Source of the DNA: an uncultured Pelagibacteraceae bacterium
GTDB lineage: Bacteria > Pseudomonadota > Alphaproteobacteria > Pelagibacterales > Pelagibacteraceae
DNA: 64,000 bases
NCBI GenBank assembly: GCA_902558815.1
Contig: CACEFF010000001.1
Coordinates: 282,918 to 346,917, forward strand
Direction of reading: 5' to 3'
Below, piece by piece: positions 46,092-54,540 of the stretch. How positions within the stretch are numbered: the stretch's first letter is position 1; every line of letters starts with the position of its first letter. The notes beneath the pieces were generated by a model that worked only from the letters and a program-made list of their open reading frames with translations, ran no database searches and was not told the DNA's origin. The position numbers and the translations under genes are program-made.

Positions 46092-46176
46092 GGGCGAATG
46101 GCGGAACTGGTAGACGCGCACGACTCAAAATCGTGTTTCGCAAGAAGTGAGAGTTCGATTCTCTCTTCGCCCACCA
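46092..46176 (+). tRNA. tRNA-Leu (CAA)
   Basis: An 85-nt class II tRNA. Acceptor arm GGGCGAA (46092-46098) pairs with TTCGCCC (46166-46172), then A and an encoded CCA. The anticodon stem CACGA/TCGTG encloses the loop CTCAAAA with anticodon CAA (46126-46128), reading UUG. A short variable arm precedes the T arm GAGAGTTCGATTCTCTC. The next gene starts 4 bp later. Confidence 0.96.
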
Positions 46177-46180
46177 TTAT

Positions 46181-47923
46181 ATGGAATTAAAAGAAATAAA
46201 TAGTTTAGTTGAGCTTTTTTTTAAGAAATATGATGAAAAATTTTCAAAAGATATACAAAAAATTAATGAAGAGATCTTTTTAGTATCATTAAAAAATAAA
46301 GATTTAGCTGATACACATTCAGGACCCTTCACTTATTCATGGGGAAACATTAATACAAAAATAAAAATATTATCAAACTATTTAGAAAAAATTATCTCTA
46401 GAGGTGATAGATGTATTTTATTATCAGAAAATCGACCTGAATGGTTAATTTCTGACATAGCGATAATGAATGCGGGTGGAGTAACTGTACCACTTTTTAC
46501 AACTTATTCCAAAAATGATTATGAATACATTATAAAAGATTGTGAACCCAGAGCATGTATTGTTTCAAATATCGAAGAATTTAAAAAAATTAAAAATTAC
46601 ATTAGCAAAAATACAATTATTATTTCAATCGATGACTTTGATAAAAAAGTAGAATGTTTTGAAAATATTTTTTTTCAAGCAGAAAAAGATCTTAAAACGC
46701 TTGCGGAAAGTGTAAAACCCTACAATAATAATTTAAGAAGAAATGATTTAGCCTGCATAATTTATACATCAGGAACTACAGGAAACCCAAAAGGAGTAAT
46801 GTTGAGCCATGGAGGAATTTTATCAAATTGCGAAGGGGCACAAGAAATTTTAAAATCATTAACTAAAAAAGATCCTCCAGTCTTTTTAACTTGGCTTCCA
46901 CTATCTCATTCATATGAGCACACCGTTCAATATGTTCAAATTTTGCTTGGAGCAAAAATTTATTATGCTGAGAGCTTAGAAAAACTTTTACCTAATATGT
47001 CGATTGCCAAACCTACAATAATGACTGCAGTGCCAAGATTTTATCAAAATTTATATAGTAAAATTTCTCTAAATTTTTCTAAACAAAAAGGTATTAAAAA
47101 AAGATTAATTAAAAATACAATTTTGCTTGGAATAAAAATATTGAATAAAGAAAGATTAAATTTTAAAGAAAAAATTATCAATTTTTTATGTGAATTATTA
47201 GTAAGAAAAAAAATAAAAGATCAATTTGGAGGCAAATTAAAGGCCTTTGTTTCTGGAGGAGGAGCTTTAGATCAAAAAGTAGGTGAGTTTTTAAATTCTA
47301 TTGGTCTCCCAACTCTTCAAGGATATGGGCTAACTGAAACCTCTCCAGTAGTCAGTTGCAATATACCTGAAAAAATTAAGATTGAAACAGTAGGTCCACC
47401 TTTTAAAACCAACGAAGTAAAAATTGCTGATGATGGTGAAATTTTAGTTAAGGGAGAAAATGTAATGCTTGGTTATTGGAACAAAAATAAAGAGACTGAC
47501 GAAGTTATTAAGGATGGTTGGTTACATACAGGTGATATAGGTGAAATAACTAAAGAAGGAAATTTAAAAATTACAGATAGAAAAAAAGAAATAATAGTAA
47601 ATCTTGGTGGAGATAACATTTCACCTTCTAAACTTGAAAATCTATTATGTTTAAATGAAAAAATTAAACAAAGTTTTATTTATGGAGATAAAAAAACATA
47701 TTTAGTTGCATTAATTGTAAGTGAAAGTGAAGAAAATGAAAAAGAAATTCGTTTATATGTTGAAAACTTGAATAATAATTTATCATTAGTAGAAAGAATT
47801 AAAAAATTTAGATTGATTAAAGAAGAATTTACAATTGAAAATGGAATGTTAACACCAACATTAAAACTAAAAAGAAAAAAAATTTTAGAAAAACATAAAG
47901 AAGATTTAGAAAAACTTTATTAA
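46181..47923 (+). CDS. Long-chain acyl-CoA synthetase (AMP-forming)
   Basis: A 580-residue ANL-superfamily ligase. The ATP-binding P-loop is YTSGTTGNPKGVMLSHGG (from ~194), the adenylate motif is GYGLTETSPVVS, and the hinge reads GWLHTGDIGEI, followed by DRKKEIIVNLGGDNISP. It activates fatty acids for lipid synthesis or degradation. It is close to FadD/FAA-type enzymes that lack a C-terminal extension. The final Lys (LKLKRKKILE) fits the usual catalytic position. It begins right after tRNA-Leu. Confidence 0.92.
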   Translation: MELKEINSLVELFFKKYDEKFSKDIQKINEEIFLVSLKNKDLADTHSGPFTYSWGNINTKIKILSNYLEKIISRGDRCILLSENRPEWLISDIAIMNAGGVTVPLFTTYSKNDYEYIIKDCEPRACIVSNIEEFKKIKNYISKNTIIISIDDFDKKVECFENIFFQAEKDLKTLAESVKPYNNNLRRNDLACIIYTSGTTGNPKGVMLSHGGILSNCEGAQEILKSLTKKDPPVFLTWLPLSHSYEHTVQYVQILLGAKIYYAESLEKLLPNMSIAKPTIMTAVPRFYQNLYSKISLNFSKQKGIKKRLIKNTILLGIKILNKERLNFKEKIINFLCELLVRKKIKDQFGGKLKAFVSGGGALDQKVGEFLNSIGLPTLQGYGLTETSPVVSCNIPEKIKIETVGPPFKTNEVKIADDGEILVKGENVMLGYWNKNKETDEVIKDGWLHTGDIGEITKEGNLKITDRKKEIIVNLGGDNISPSKLENLLCLNEKIKQSFIYGDKKTYLVALIVSESEENEKEIRLYVENLNNNLSLVERIKKFRLIKEEFTIENGMLTPTLKLKRKKILEKHKEDLEKLY

Positions 47924-48040
47924 TTTAGTAAAATACTTGGTTATAAAGCGCATAAACATTAACTTTTTATACATTAAAATTATAAAATATTTATTTTATT
48001 AAAAAATTTAATTTTGAAAGTTTTAACTTTAATTAAATAA

Positions 48041-48097
48041 TTGACATAACGTATATAAAAAAATAAAAATAACATATCAGCGAATCATTTTGATTCG
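48041..48097 (+). promoter_or_regulatory. Promoter and hairpin leader of the polybasic peptide gene
   Basis: A perfect -35 TTGACA lies at 48041-48046; the matching -10 is weak (TAAAAA at 48064-48069, 17-bp spacer). Downstream, CGAATCA (48081-48087) and TGATTCG (48091-48097) make a perfect 7-bp hairpin with loop TTT in the leader. A strong ribosome site, GGGAG at 48111-48115, precedes the ATG at 48122. The hairpin could be an mRNA stabiliser or an operator. Confidence 0.5.
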
Positions 48098-48121
48098 TTT
48101 AACTAAAAAAGGGAGCTAAAG

Positions 48122-48199
48122 ATGCCTAAGAGAAGAAAAAAAGCAAAGAAGGCTAAGAAAAAAGCTAAGAAAAAAGCTAAAAAAAGAAGAAGAAGATAA
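48122..48199 (+). CDS. 25-residue polybasic peptide
   Basis: ATG at 48122 to TAA at 48199. After Met-Pro, all 23 remaining residues are Lys, Arg or Ala: PKRRKKAKKAKK, then Lys/Ala repeats with Ala mostly every fourth residue, and a closing RRRR. It has a TTGACA promoter element, a hairpin leader, a strong GGGAG ribosome site and an intrinsic terminator, so it looks like an independent and well-expressed gene. The composition suggests nucleic-acid binding. Candidates are a ribosome-embedded micro-protein (eukaryotic eL41 is also 25 basic residues) or a nucleoid peptide. I do not recognise a named family. Confidence 0.7.
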   Translation: MPKRRKKAKKAKKKAKKKAKKRRRR

Positions 48200-48218
48200 T
48201 AACTTAGTATTCTTTATT

Positions 48219-48264
48219 AAAAACGCTTCTCATAACGATTTACGTGTGAGAGGCGTTTTTTTTT
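48219..48264. terminator. Bidirectional intrinsic terminator
   Basis: ACGCTTCTCA (48223-48232) pairs with TGAGAGGCGT (48247-48256), a 10-bp stem with one G-U pair, extended by A/T pairs outward and by a short inner helix. It is followed by a run of T to 48264 on the plus strand and preceded by an A run, so it can work for both the polybasic gene and convergent carD, whose stop codon begins in the T run. Confidence 0.85.
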
Positions 48265-49105
48265 ATTCTTCTAAAGGTTCTTCTGAAACTGCTTCATCAA
48301 CAGATTCTTCTGGACTTGTAGTTTTTGAAGTTTGTACCTCAGCTTTTGGCTGGGTAACAATGTTTCTTTTTAAAGCTTTATCTAATTTTTTTTGCGTATC
48401 TTCAGTAGAGGTGCTGAGTATTATCTGAAATTCAGACAAAATTCTTTCATAAGCTTTTTCAAAAAGTTGTCTTTCACTATAAGATTGATCTACCATTATG
48501 TCGTCTCCTTTATTTAGGTCTCTCACAACTTCTGCTAGCTCATAAATTTTTCCAGAGGAAATTTTGGCTTCATACTCTTGTGCTCTTCTGCTCCACATAG
48601 ACCTTTTAATTTTTGGTTTACTTTTAAGAATAGAAATACATTTATTAACTTGATTAATAGTAGCTAGTGATCGAAGATGAGATTGTTTATTTACTGGCAC
48701 CATTCCATTAGCTTTATCTTTCTCAAACTTAATGATATAGGTTTCGATATCAATTCCACCAATATTTATTTTTTTAAATTCAGTAATTTGTCCAACCCCA
48801 TGTTTTGGATATACAACATAATCTTTAATTTTAAATTCTCTTTTTTCTGTATCTTGTTTTTTTACCTTTTTTATTTCTGGCTTAACCTCGTTACCTTTTG
48901 AAATTCTTAAATTATCTGTTTTACTTTCAGCAACTTTCTTTTCGGATATTTTAGAGGATTTTTTAGAGGCAGATTTTTTATTAACTGATTTGATTATCTT
49001 TTTTATTTTTTTTGATTTTGTAACTTTTTTTTTTGTTACTTTTTTTTTAGTTTTTTTCTTATTAAATGTTTTCTTTAAAATATTTTTCAAACTTATTTTG
49101 CTCAT
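48263..49105 (-). CDS. carD: CarD-family RNA polymerase-binding regulator with Lys-rich extension
   Basis: A 280-residue protein when started at ATG 49103-49105 ([14 protein letters not shown]). A longer frame reaches 49147 but overlaps the ferredoxin gene more. Residues ~5-90 are extremely lysine-rich and low in complexity. The CarD/CdnL domain then begins near [18 protein letters not shown], with the RNAP-binding Tudor-like part and the DNA-contact helical part containing [17 protein letters not shown]. The tail is acidic. Alphaproteobacterial CarD proteins are usually ~170 residues, so the extension is the unusual part. It overlaps the ferredoxin stop by 44 bp. Confidence 0.88.
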   Translation of the reverse strand: MSKISLKNILKKTFNKKKTKKKVTKKKVTKSKKIKKIIKSVNKKSASKKSSKISEKKVAESKTDNLRISKGNEVKPEIKKVKKQDTEKREFKIKDYVVYPKHGVGQITEFKKINIGGIDIETYIIKFEKDKANGMVPVNKQSHLRSLATINQVNKCISILKSKPKIKRSMWSRRAQEYEAKISSGKIYELAEVVRDLNKGDDIMVDQSYSERQLFEKAYERILSEFQIILSTSTEDTQKKLDKALKRNIVTQPKAEVQTSKTTSPEESVDEAVSEEPLEE

Positions 49106-49388
49106 TTTTATATTTATCATGATCCGAAGGTGGATCTTTTTTCTCACTTATGTTAGGCCAGATTTCAGAATACTGTTTGTTGATTTCTAACCATTTTTCG
49201 CTACCAGGTTCAGTATCAGCTTTAATCGCATCAACCGGACATTCTGGCTCACAAACGCCACAATCTATACACTCATCCGGTTTAATTACAAGCATATTTT
49301 TTCCCTCATAAAAACAATCTACCGGACATACTTCTACACAATCCATTAATTTACATTTAATACATTTGTCATTAACTATGTATGTCAT
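49062..49388 (-). CDS. fdxA: Seven-iron ferredoxin FdxA
   Basis: A 108-residue ferredoxin. Cluster-binding cysteines are Cys9, 12, 17 and 21 and Cys40, 43, 46 and 50 ([13 protein letters not shown]), fitting one [3Fe-4S] and one [4Fe-4S] centre. A charged C-terminal extension contains [15 protein letters not shown]. The helicase-ferredoxin-carD order is conserved in alphaproteobacteria. It overlaps the TerB-like gene by 4 bp. Confidence 0.95.
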   Translation of the reverse strand: MTYIVNDKCIKCKLMDCVEVCPVDCFYEGKNMLVIKPDECIDCGVCEPECPVDAIKADTEPGSEKWLEINKQYSEIWPNISEKKDPPSDHDKYKNEQNKFEKYFKENI

Positions 49389-49801
49389 ATTGAATTCTCT
49401 TTTTTAATTTTTTCTTTAATATCTCCCATTGTTTTATTATCAATATACAATAATCCAGAAAGTCTTCTCATCAAATTTGTCTCATACATGTCGGCTTTTT
49501 TGTTTGAATAGATTATTCGCCAAAGGGTTTCTATAATCTTAATCTTATTTTGTTCATCAATATTTTTTACTTCTTTTGTAAAATCTAGTATTTGATTTGC
49601 ATTTTCCTCTATTTCTTTCCCTTTTTTAATTATATCTTGAATGTCTTTATTATCGGGATCTATTTTTTGGAGAGCTTCTTTAATAATTTCCTCCTCTTGT
49701 TTTGAGTAATTTTCATCTATTTTAGCTGCATATATCAACAGTGCTGCTATTTTAGCTAAATCACTTTTCTTTCCATCAACTTTATTTTTTTTAAAAAACA
49801 T
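49385..49801 (-). CDS. TerB-like protein
   Basis: A 138-residue all-alpha protein of the TerB/DUF533 superfamily (tellurite-resistance TerB). The conserved segments are [22 protein letters not shown] and [27 protein letters not shown], which carry the acidic metal-binding positions. In other alphaproteobacteria an S4-domain RNA-binding gene often occupies this place between helicase and ferredoxin. The function is unknown. Confidence 0.75.
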   Translation of the reverse strand: MFFKKNKVDGKKSDLAKIAALLIYAAKIDENYSKQEEEIIKEALQKIDPDNKDIQDIIKKGKEIEENANQILDFTKEVKNIDEQNKIKIIETLWRIIYSNKKADMYETNLMRRLSGLLYIDNKTMGDIKEKIKKENSI

Positions 49802-49805
49802 CGAA

Positions 49806-52283
49806 TTAATTAAAGTTTAAATTTTTTAATACATCAAAAGGATTTTCTTTTGTAACAATTTTATTAGATTTTTTTTGAACTTTTTTGGGAGCATATTTGA
49901 AAAATATCTGATCCTCTTTTTCTATAATTTTATAATTCATACTTTTAAGAAGTTTCTTGAAATTATCTTTACTACATCCTAATAAATTCACCATTTCTGG
50001 AACCAATTTAATTTCTTTTTGTTTTTCAGAACTGGAATTTATTATTTGCATGAATAATCTTTCCAAAATATCAATTCTAACGTAAAATTTTTCAAATTTT
50101 TCAAAGCCGCAAAGTAACATAAAATTTTTATTTTGAATTTTAGTATCATCTAAAAAGTTAAGTCCAAATGTTGGTGGCTTTAGATTAAAAAATTTTTGAT
50201 GATAATTCTTCCAAAGCAATGTTCGTAATGAAACAGGTTCAGGTTTAATTAGTCTATATAAAAAGACGTGATATCTTCCAAACTTTACTCCAAGATCTCT
50301 TAAGATTTTTCTCTCATTTTGTCCTAGTTCTTTGACATATTCTGAAACTTGATCTCTCTTAAGAACACCATTGTTTTCATACAACTGATAAGCAAGCGCT
50401 TTAATTGATGAGTTTTTTTCTTTCAAATTTTTTAAATCAATTAAACTTTTGAGAATATCTTCAATCTTATTTTTTAACCATTTTTCTAAAAAGTTAGTTA
50501 ATCTCTTCCTTTGATCTGTTTCTAGGATGTCATCAACTATAAGCTCAATATTCGGATTTAAATAATCTTTACCAGATAATAATCTTCCTATTGGTGACTT
50601 ATTCCAATAAATCTTAAAATCATCATTCAAATCTATTAAACCAGTTTCTATAATTATTTGGATTCTTTTTTCAAGTTCAGGCCCCACGGTTTGTCTTGCA
50701 GCTTTTTTTAAGGATTTTATGTCAGTTTCTAGTGCTCCTTTTTTTAGGTCTAGCTCTAATTTCAAACCATTAATTTTACCTATAAACTGATTATCAATTA
50801 TGACATCATTATTTTCTAAAATTTTTGTATCAAATTCCATATTTTGTTTTAAACCTCTTGCAAGAATACTTGCTCGTTTATCAATGAAAGTCTTTGTAAG
50901 TTCTTCATGAAGTCTATCTGAGAGCTGGTCCTCTAAAAATTTTGTTTTTTCTATCCAATAGTCTTGATTTTCTATCCAATTATTTTTATTTGAAACATAA
51001 GACCAAGTTCTCACATTTGCAATTCTATTTGATAAAGAATCAACATTTCCATCCAATTTATTAAGTTTTAATAGTTGTAAATGCATATAATCATCAGTTA
51101 TTTTACCCTTTTCACTATTAAGATATTTAAAAACACTAGCAATCACCTCATAATGGTTACCATAAGTTTTTTTAACAAAATCTGGTATTTGACAACATTC
51201 CCACAATAAACTTAATTTTTCCTTGTTAAATTCAATATTTTCAAAATTTTTATCTTTTAAGAAAAACTTAAGAGCTTTTTCATCTTCACATTCATGTATT
51301 TTCCTTAACCAATTTTTATTAGGTTTTTCATCCAATGATTTAATGAGTGCAGTTGGATTATTAAAGTTTAAGTTCGAATTTCTCCAAAATAAGTATCGAA
51401 TTTCCTCAAATTTGTGATTTTCTAATAAGTCAACTTCTTCAGCATTTATTTCCTTACACTCACCTGTTATACCAAAACTACCATCATTTAAATACCTTCC
51501 TGCCCTTCCTGCAATTTGTCCAATCTCGGATAAATTCAATTTTCTTAATTTTTTTCCATCAAATTTTTTTAAATTAGAAAAATAAACATGATCAAGATCC
51601 ATGTTTATACCCATGCCTATTGCATCCGTTGCAACTAAAAAATCAACATCACCAGATTGATATAATTCTACTTGAGCATTACGTGTTTTTGGACTTAGAG
51701 ACCCCATTACAATGGCAGCCCCTCCTTTTTGTCTTCTGATCAATTCAGCAATTGCATAAACTTCTTCAGCTGAAAATGCTATTATTGCTGTCTTCCTATT
51801 TATTCTTGAAATTTTTTTATGACCAGCATAAGAAAGTTTTGATAATCTATTTCTGTCTATAAATTCTATATCACCATCAAGTTTTGAGATTATTTTCTTA
51901 ATTGAATTAGAACCCATCAACATAGTTAGTTTATTGCCTCTTATATTAAGTAATCGGTCTGTAAAGATATGTCCACGCTCGTGGTCAGAACACATTTGTA
52001 TTTCATCAACTCCAACAAAATCGAGTTCTTTATCGATGGGCATAGATTCCACAGTACATAAATAATATTTTGCATTAAGAGGAATAATTTTTTCTTCACC
52101 AGTAATTAAAGCTACTTTGTTTAATTCAGTTTTTTTAATTATTTTATCATATACTTCTCGAGCTAATAATCTTAGAGGAAAACCAATCATACCACTATCA
52201 AATGACAACATAGTTTCGATAGCTAAATGAGTTTTACCAGTATTAGTTGGACCAAGAACAGCTGTAATTTTTTTTTTATTCAT
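49806..52283 (-). CDS. SUV3-like ATP-dependent RNA helicase
   Basis: An 825-residue superfamily 2 helicase. Motif I is GPTNTGKTHLAIET (11-24), motif II VDEIQM and motif VI QIAGRAGR. The sequence resembles mitochondrial SUV3 and its alphaproteobacterial homologues, helped by GFPLRLLAREVYDK. SUV3 works with PNPase in mitochondria; pnp is at 21-23 kb here. The C-terminal half (from ~300) has no motif I can name; its last ~80 residues hold an S4-like stretch (MVNLLGCSKDNFKKLLKSM). Confidence 0.88.
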   Translation of the reverse strand: MNKKKITAVLGPTNTGKTHLAIETMLSFDSGMIGFPLRLLAREVYDKIIKKTELNKVALITGEEKIIPLNAKYYLCTVESMPIDKELDFVGVDEIQMCSDHERGHIFTDRLLNIRGNKLTMLMGSNSIKKIISKLDGDIEFIDRNRLSKLSYAGHKKISRINRKTAIIAFSAEEVYAIAELIRRQKGGAAIVMGSLSPKTRNAQVELYQSGDVDFLVATDAIGMGINMDLDHVYFSNLKKFDGKKLRKLNLSEIGQIAGRAGRYLNDGSFGITGECKEINAEEVDLLENHKFEEIRYLFWRNSNLNFNNPTALIKSLDEKPNKNWLRKIHECEDEKALKFFLKDKNFENIEFNKEKLSLLWECCQIPDFVKKTYGNHYEVIASVFKYLNSEKGKITDDYMHLQLLKLNKLDGNVDSLSNRIANVRTWSYVSNKNNWIENQDYWIEKTKFLEDQLSDRLHEELTKTFIDKRASILARGLKQNMEFDTKILENNDVIIDNQFIGKINGLKLELDLKKGALETDIKSLKKAARQTVGPELEKRIQIIIETGLIDLNDDFKIYWNKSPIGRLLSGKDYLNPNIELIVDDILETDQRKRLTNFLEKWLKNKIEDILKSLIDLKNLKEKNSSIKALAYQLYENNGVLKRDQVSEYVKELGQNERKILRDLGVKFGRYHVFLYRLIKPEPVSLRTLLWKNYHQKFFNLKPPTFGLNFLDDTKIQNKNFMLLCGFEKFEKFYVRIDILERLFMQIINSSSEKQKEIKLVPEMVNLLGCSKDNFKKLLKSMNYKIIEKEDQIFFKYAPKKVQKKSNKIVTKENPFDVLKNLNFN

Positions 52284-52478
52284 TTCTATCTTTGGTATGG
52301 TTAAATTTTTATCTACCAGATGTTGTTAGTACTAAAGAACAAAAATAGACTAAAACAAGACCGAATCGGAGGATAAAAAGTTCTCATTTAGCTTAATAAT
52401 ATATTTATTCTAACACAATTGAAATTTTTTCTATAACATTAATTACAACGCTTAGACTTAACCACCTGCGCGTAAATT
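52284..52478. other. Helicase-thioesterase gap, nothing recognised
   Basis: A 195-bp gap between two minus-strand genes. It contains a GC-richer patch around 52448-52475 (CGCTTAGACTTAACCACCTG followed by CGCG) and another near 52360-52373 (GACCGAATCGGAGG), both unusual in this AT-rich window. No open frame or stable hairpin is visible. A small RNA is possible but not supported beyond composition. Confidence 0.3.
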
Positions 52479-52883
52479 TTAGGGTTTTACTTTTAAAATT
52501 TTCCAAACACCTGAAGCCGAAGTAATAATTTTATTTTTACATTTTAATTCACAAAATAAAAAGACAAGAGTTTTTGTCTTTTTCAGAATTTTTACATTAC
52601 CAAAGATTTCATCTCCTATTTTGGAAGCACCTATAAATTTTAAATCTAGAGATATAGTAACGCAAGGTGCATTTTCAGCTGATCTGTGTGCTGCAGTACC
52701 AGCACCAGCATCAATCAAAGCTGATAAATAACCTCCATGAGTAATACCTGCAGCATTTAAGTGATTATCATTAATAGTTGATTTAAATTCGTATTCATTT
52801 TCAGAAACATTTCTAAACAAAACACCACCATTATGTTTCATGAAACCTGGCTTTAGACTAATTTGTTCAAATTTATTGGACAT
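52479..52883 (-). CDS. PaaI-type hotdog thioesterase
   Basis: A 134-residue hotdog-fold protein. HLNAAGITHGGYLSALIDAGAG matches the PaaI/YbgC-type active-site helix (Asn, HGG, Asp). It would hydrolyse an acyl-CoA thioester of unknown identity. Length is normal. It has no operon partner in the adjacent gap. Confidence 0.85.
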   Translation of the reverse strand: MSNKFEQISLKPGFMKHNGGVLFRNVSENEYEFKSTINDNHLNAAGITHGGYLSALIDAGAGTAAHRSAENAPCVTISLDLKFIGASKIGDEIFGNVKILKKTKTLVFLFCELKCKNKIITSASGVWKILKVKP

Positions 52884-53003
52884 ATATTTTTATAATATGA
52901 GAGTTAAAATGATTAAAATAATTATAATAATCAAAAAAAAATATATTACAGACATTTGCAAAGATGATTTTAAAAGCCATTTTAACATAAGCGTCCCTAT
53001 TAA

Positions 53004-53080
53004 TGGTGCGCCTGCTAGGAGTCGAACCCAGAACCTCCTGGTCCGTAGCCAAGCGCTCTATCCAGTTGAGCTACAGGCGC
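53004..53080 (-). tRNA. tRNA-Arg (ACG)
   Basis: A 77-nt tRNA read on the minus strand. Acceptor GCGCCTG (53080-53074) pairs with CAGGCGC (53014-53008), then A and encoded CCA (53006-53004). The anticodon stem CTTGG/CCAGG encloses loop CTACGGA, giving anticodon ACG (to be A34-to-I edited), reading CGN. The T arm contains GGGTTCGACTCC. Confidence 0.96.
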
Positions 53081-53153
53081 ATTTTTAAATTTTTATATAT
53101 TATAGTATATTAATTCTTAGTGTATTTTTAAAATAAGACAAATTTAAAATTTT

Positions 53154-54329
53154 ATGATCAATAAATCAAAAGAGGTTGTCATCATAGGTGCAGTCAGAAC
53201 GCCAATTGGCACACATAATGGTTCTTTAAAAAAAATGAAGGCACACCAATTAGGATCAATAGTAATTAATGAGGTGTTAAAGAGAAGTAAAATTAAACCA
53301 AATGAAATTGATGAAGTAATCATGGGTCAGGTTTTGACCGCTGGTGCAGGGCAAAACCCAGCAAGACAAGCTGCAGTTAACGCAGGAATACCAATTTCAA
53401 AACCAGCGTATATGGTGAACCAAGTTTGTGGTTCAGGATTAAGAGCAGTAATTGCAGGATATCAGTCAATTAAATTAGGTGAGTCAAAAAAAGTTATTTG
53501 TGGAGGTCAAGAAACTATGTCAATAGCACCGCATTCAATTTTTTTTAGGGAAAAAGAAATAATTTCTGCGGATAGATTAATTGATACAATGATGAATGAT
53601 GGTTTGATAGATGCATTTAATAATTATCATATGGGTGTAACAGCAGAAAATGTTGCAAAAAAATTTAATATTTCTAGAGAAGAACAAGATGAGTTTGCTT
53701 TAAATTCTCAAAAAAAAACTCAGGCAGCTTTTATGATAAATAAATTTGATGATGAATCGATTAAGGTGAGCCAAAATGGAAACGTACTTGATCGAGATGA
53801 ACACCCAAGATTTAATTTAAAATTATCTGACTTGAAAAAATTAAAAACAGTTTTTAGAAATAATGGAACAGTTACCCCCGGTAATTCTTCAGGAATAAAT
53901 GATGGAGCAGCAGCCTTGTTGTTAACTAGTTCAGAAGAAGCTAAGAAAAAAAAAATAGAGCCATTAGTAAAAGTAGTGTCATGGGCTTCAGTTGGGGTTG
54001 AGCCCTCATTAATGGGTTTAGGGCCTATAGAGGCTGTTCGTGAGGCTGTAAAAAAAGCAAATTGGAATTTACAAGAAGTTGATTTATTTGAAATTAATGA
54101 GGCATTTGCAGCTCAAAGTTTAGCTGTAATCAGAGAATTAGATATTGATCAAAATAAAGTAAATGTTAACGGTGGAGCTATTTCTCTAGGCCATCCTATC
54201 GGTGCCTCAGGAGCTAGAATATTAGTTACATTGATATATGAGATGAAAAGACAAAATAAAAATAAAGGATGTGCTACACTTTGTATTGGTGGTGGGATGG
54301 GTATAGCTTTATGTATTCAAAGAGTTTAA
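53154..54329 (+). CDS. phaA: Acetyl-CoA acetyltransferase (thiolase)
   Basis: A 391-residue biosynthetic-type thiolase. The acyl-enzyme Cys92 lies in NQVCGSGLRA, the NEAFAAQ and GGAISLGHPIGASGAR blocks hold the active-site His, and Cys in CIGGGMG is the base. It interconverts acetyl-CoA and acetoacetyl-CoA. There is no phaB/phaC next door, so the symbol is tentative (atoB is equally good). Confidence 0.93.
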   Translation: MINKSKEVVIIGAVRTPIGTHNGSLKKMKAHQLGSIVINEVLKRSKIKPNEIDEVIMGQVLTAGAGQNPARQAAVNAGIPISKPAYMVNQVCGSGLRAVIAGYQSIKLGESKKVICGGQETMSIAPHSIFFREKEIISADRLIDTMMNDGLIDAFNNYHMGVTAENVAKKFNISREEQDEFALNSQKKTQAAFMINKFDDESIKVSQNGNVLDRDEHPRFNLKLSDLKKLKTVFRNNGTVTPGNSSGINDGAAALLLTSSEEAKKKKIEPLVKVVSWASVGVEPSLMGLGPIEAVREAVKKANWNLQEVDLFEINEAFAAQSLAVIRELDIDQNKVNVNGGAISLGHPIGASGARILVTLIYEMKRQNKNKGCATLCIGGGMGIALCIQRV

Positions 54330-54442
54330 GATTTAATTTTTCCATATTTTTCCTCTAACAAAATTTTTTGTATCCATGTTTTAGCATCAATACAGGTACT
54401 TACTTTTGGTTGAATAAGTGCTTTTAATAACTTTTTAATCAT
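54326..54442 (-). CDS. Possible 38-residue small protein
   Basis: A minus-strand frame from ATG 54440-54442 encodes 38 residues (MIKKLLKALIQPKVST, then ITWIQK-like and KYGKIKS segments), ending 4 bp inside the thiolase 3' end. It is basic with an amphipathic N-terminal helix. No ribosome site is clear and no family is recognised, so it may be chance. Confidence 0.3.
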   Translation of the reverse strand: MIKKLLKALIQPKVSTCIDAKTWIQKILLEEKYGKIKS

Positions 54443-54540
54443 TTTTGAAGTGTGAACTTAAAGAGTGTCAAAAAATTGAGCATAATGTGTTAAAATTTGA
54501 AAATAAGTGTATTTTTATAGTGTATAAGACTTAAAATTAA

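Noticed and set aside
46092..46180. tRNA-Leu as an integration site for a mobile element
   Set aside because: No integrase and no repeated tRNA 3' end were seen downstream; the next gene is a housekeeping acyl-CoA synthetase.
48017..48030. AAAGTT-TT-AACTTT inverted repeat shared in form with the palindrome upstream of dnaA
   Set aside because: Such A/T palindromes are expected by chance at this base composition; two cases are not enough for a shared operator.
49385..49801. TerB-like gene as part of a tellurite/phage defence ter operon
   Set aside because: No other ter genes are present; neighbours are the conserved helicase-ferredoxin-carD set.
52448..52475. Resemblance of the minus-strand patch GCGCAGGTGGTTAAGTC to 16S rRNA around position 575
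   Set aside because: Too short and without flanking similarity to call an rRNA fragment; probably chance.
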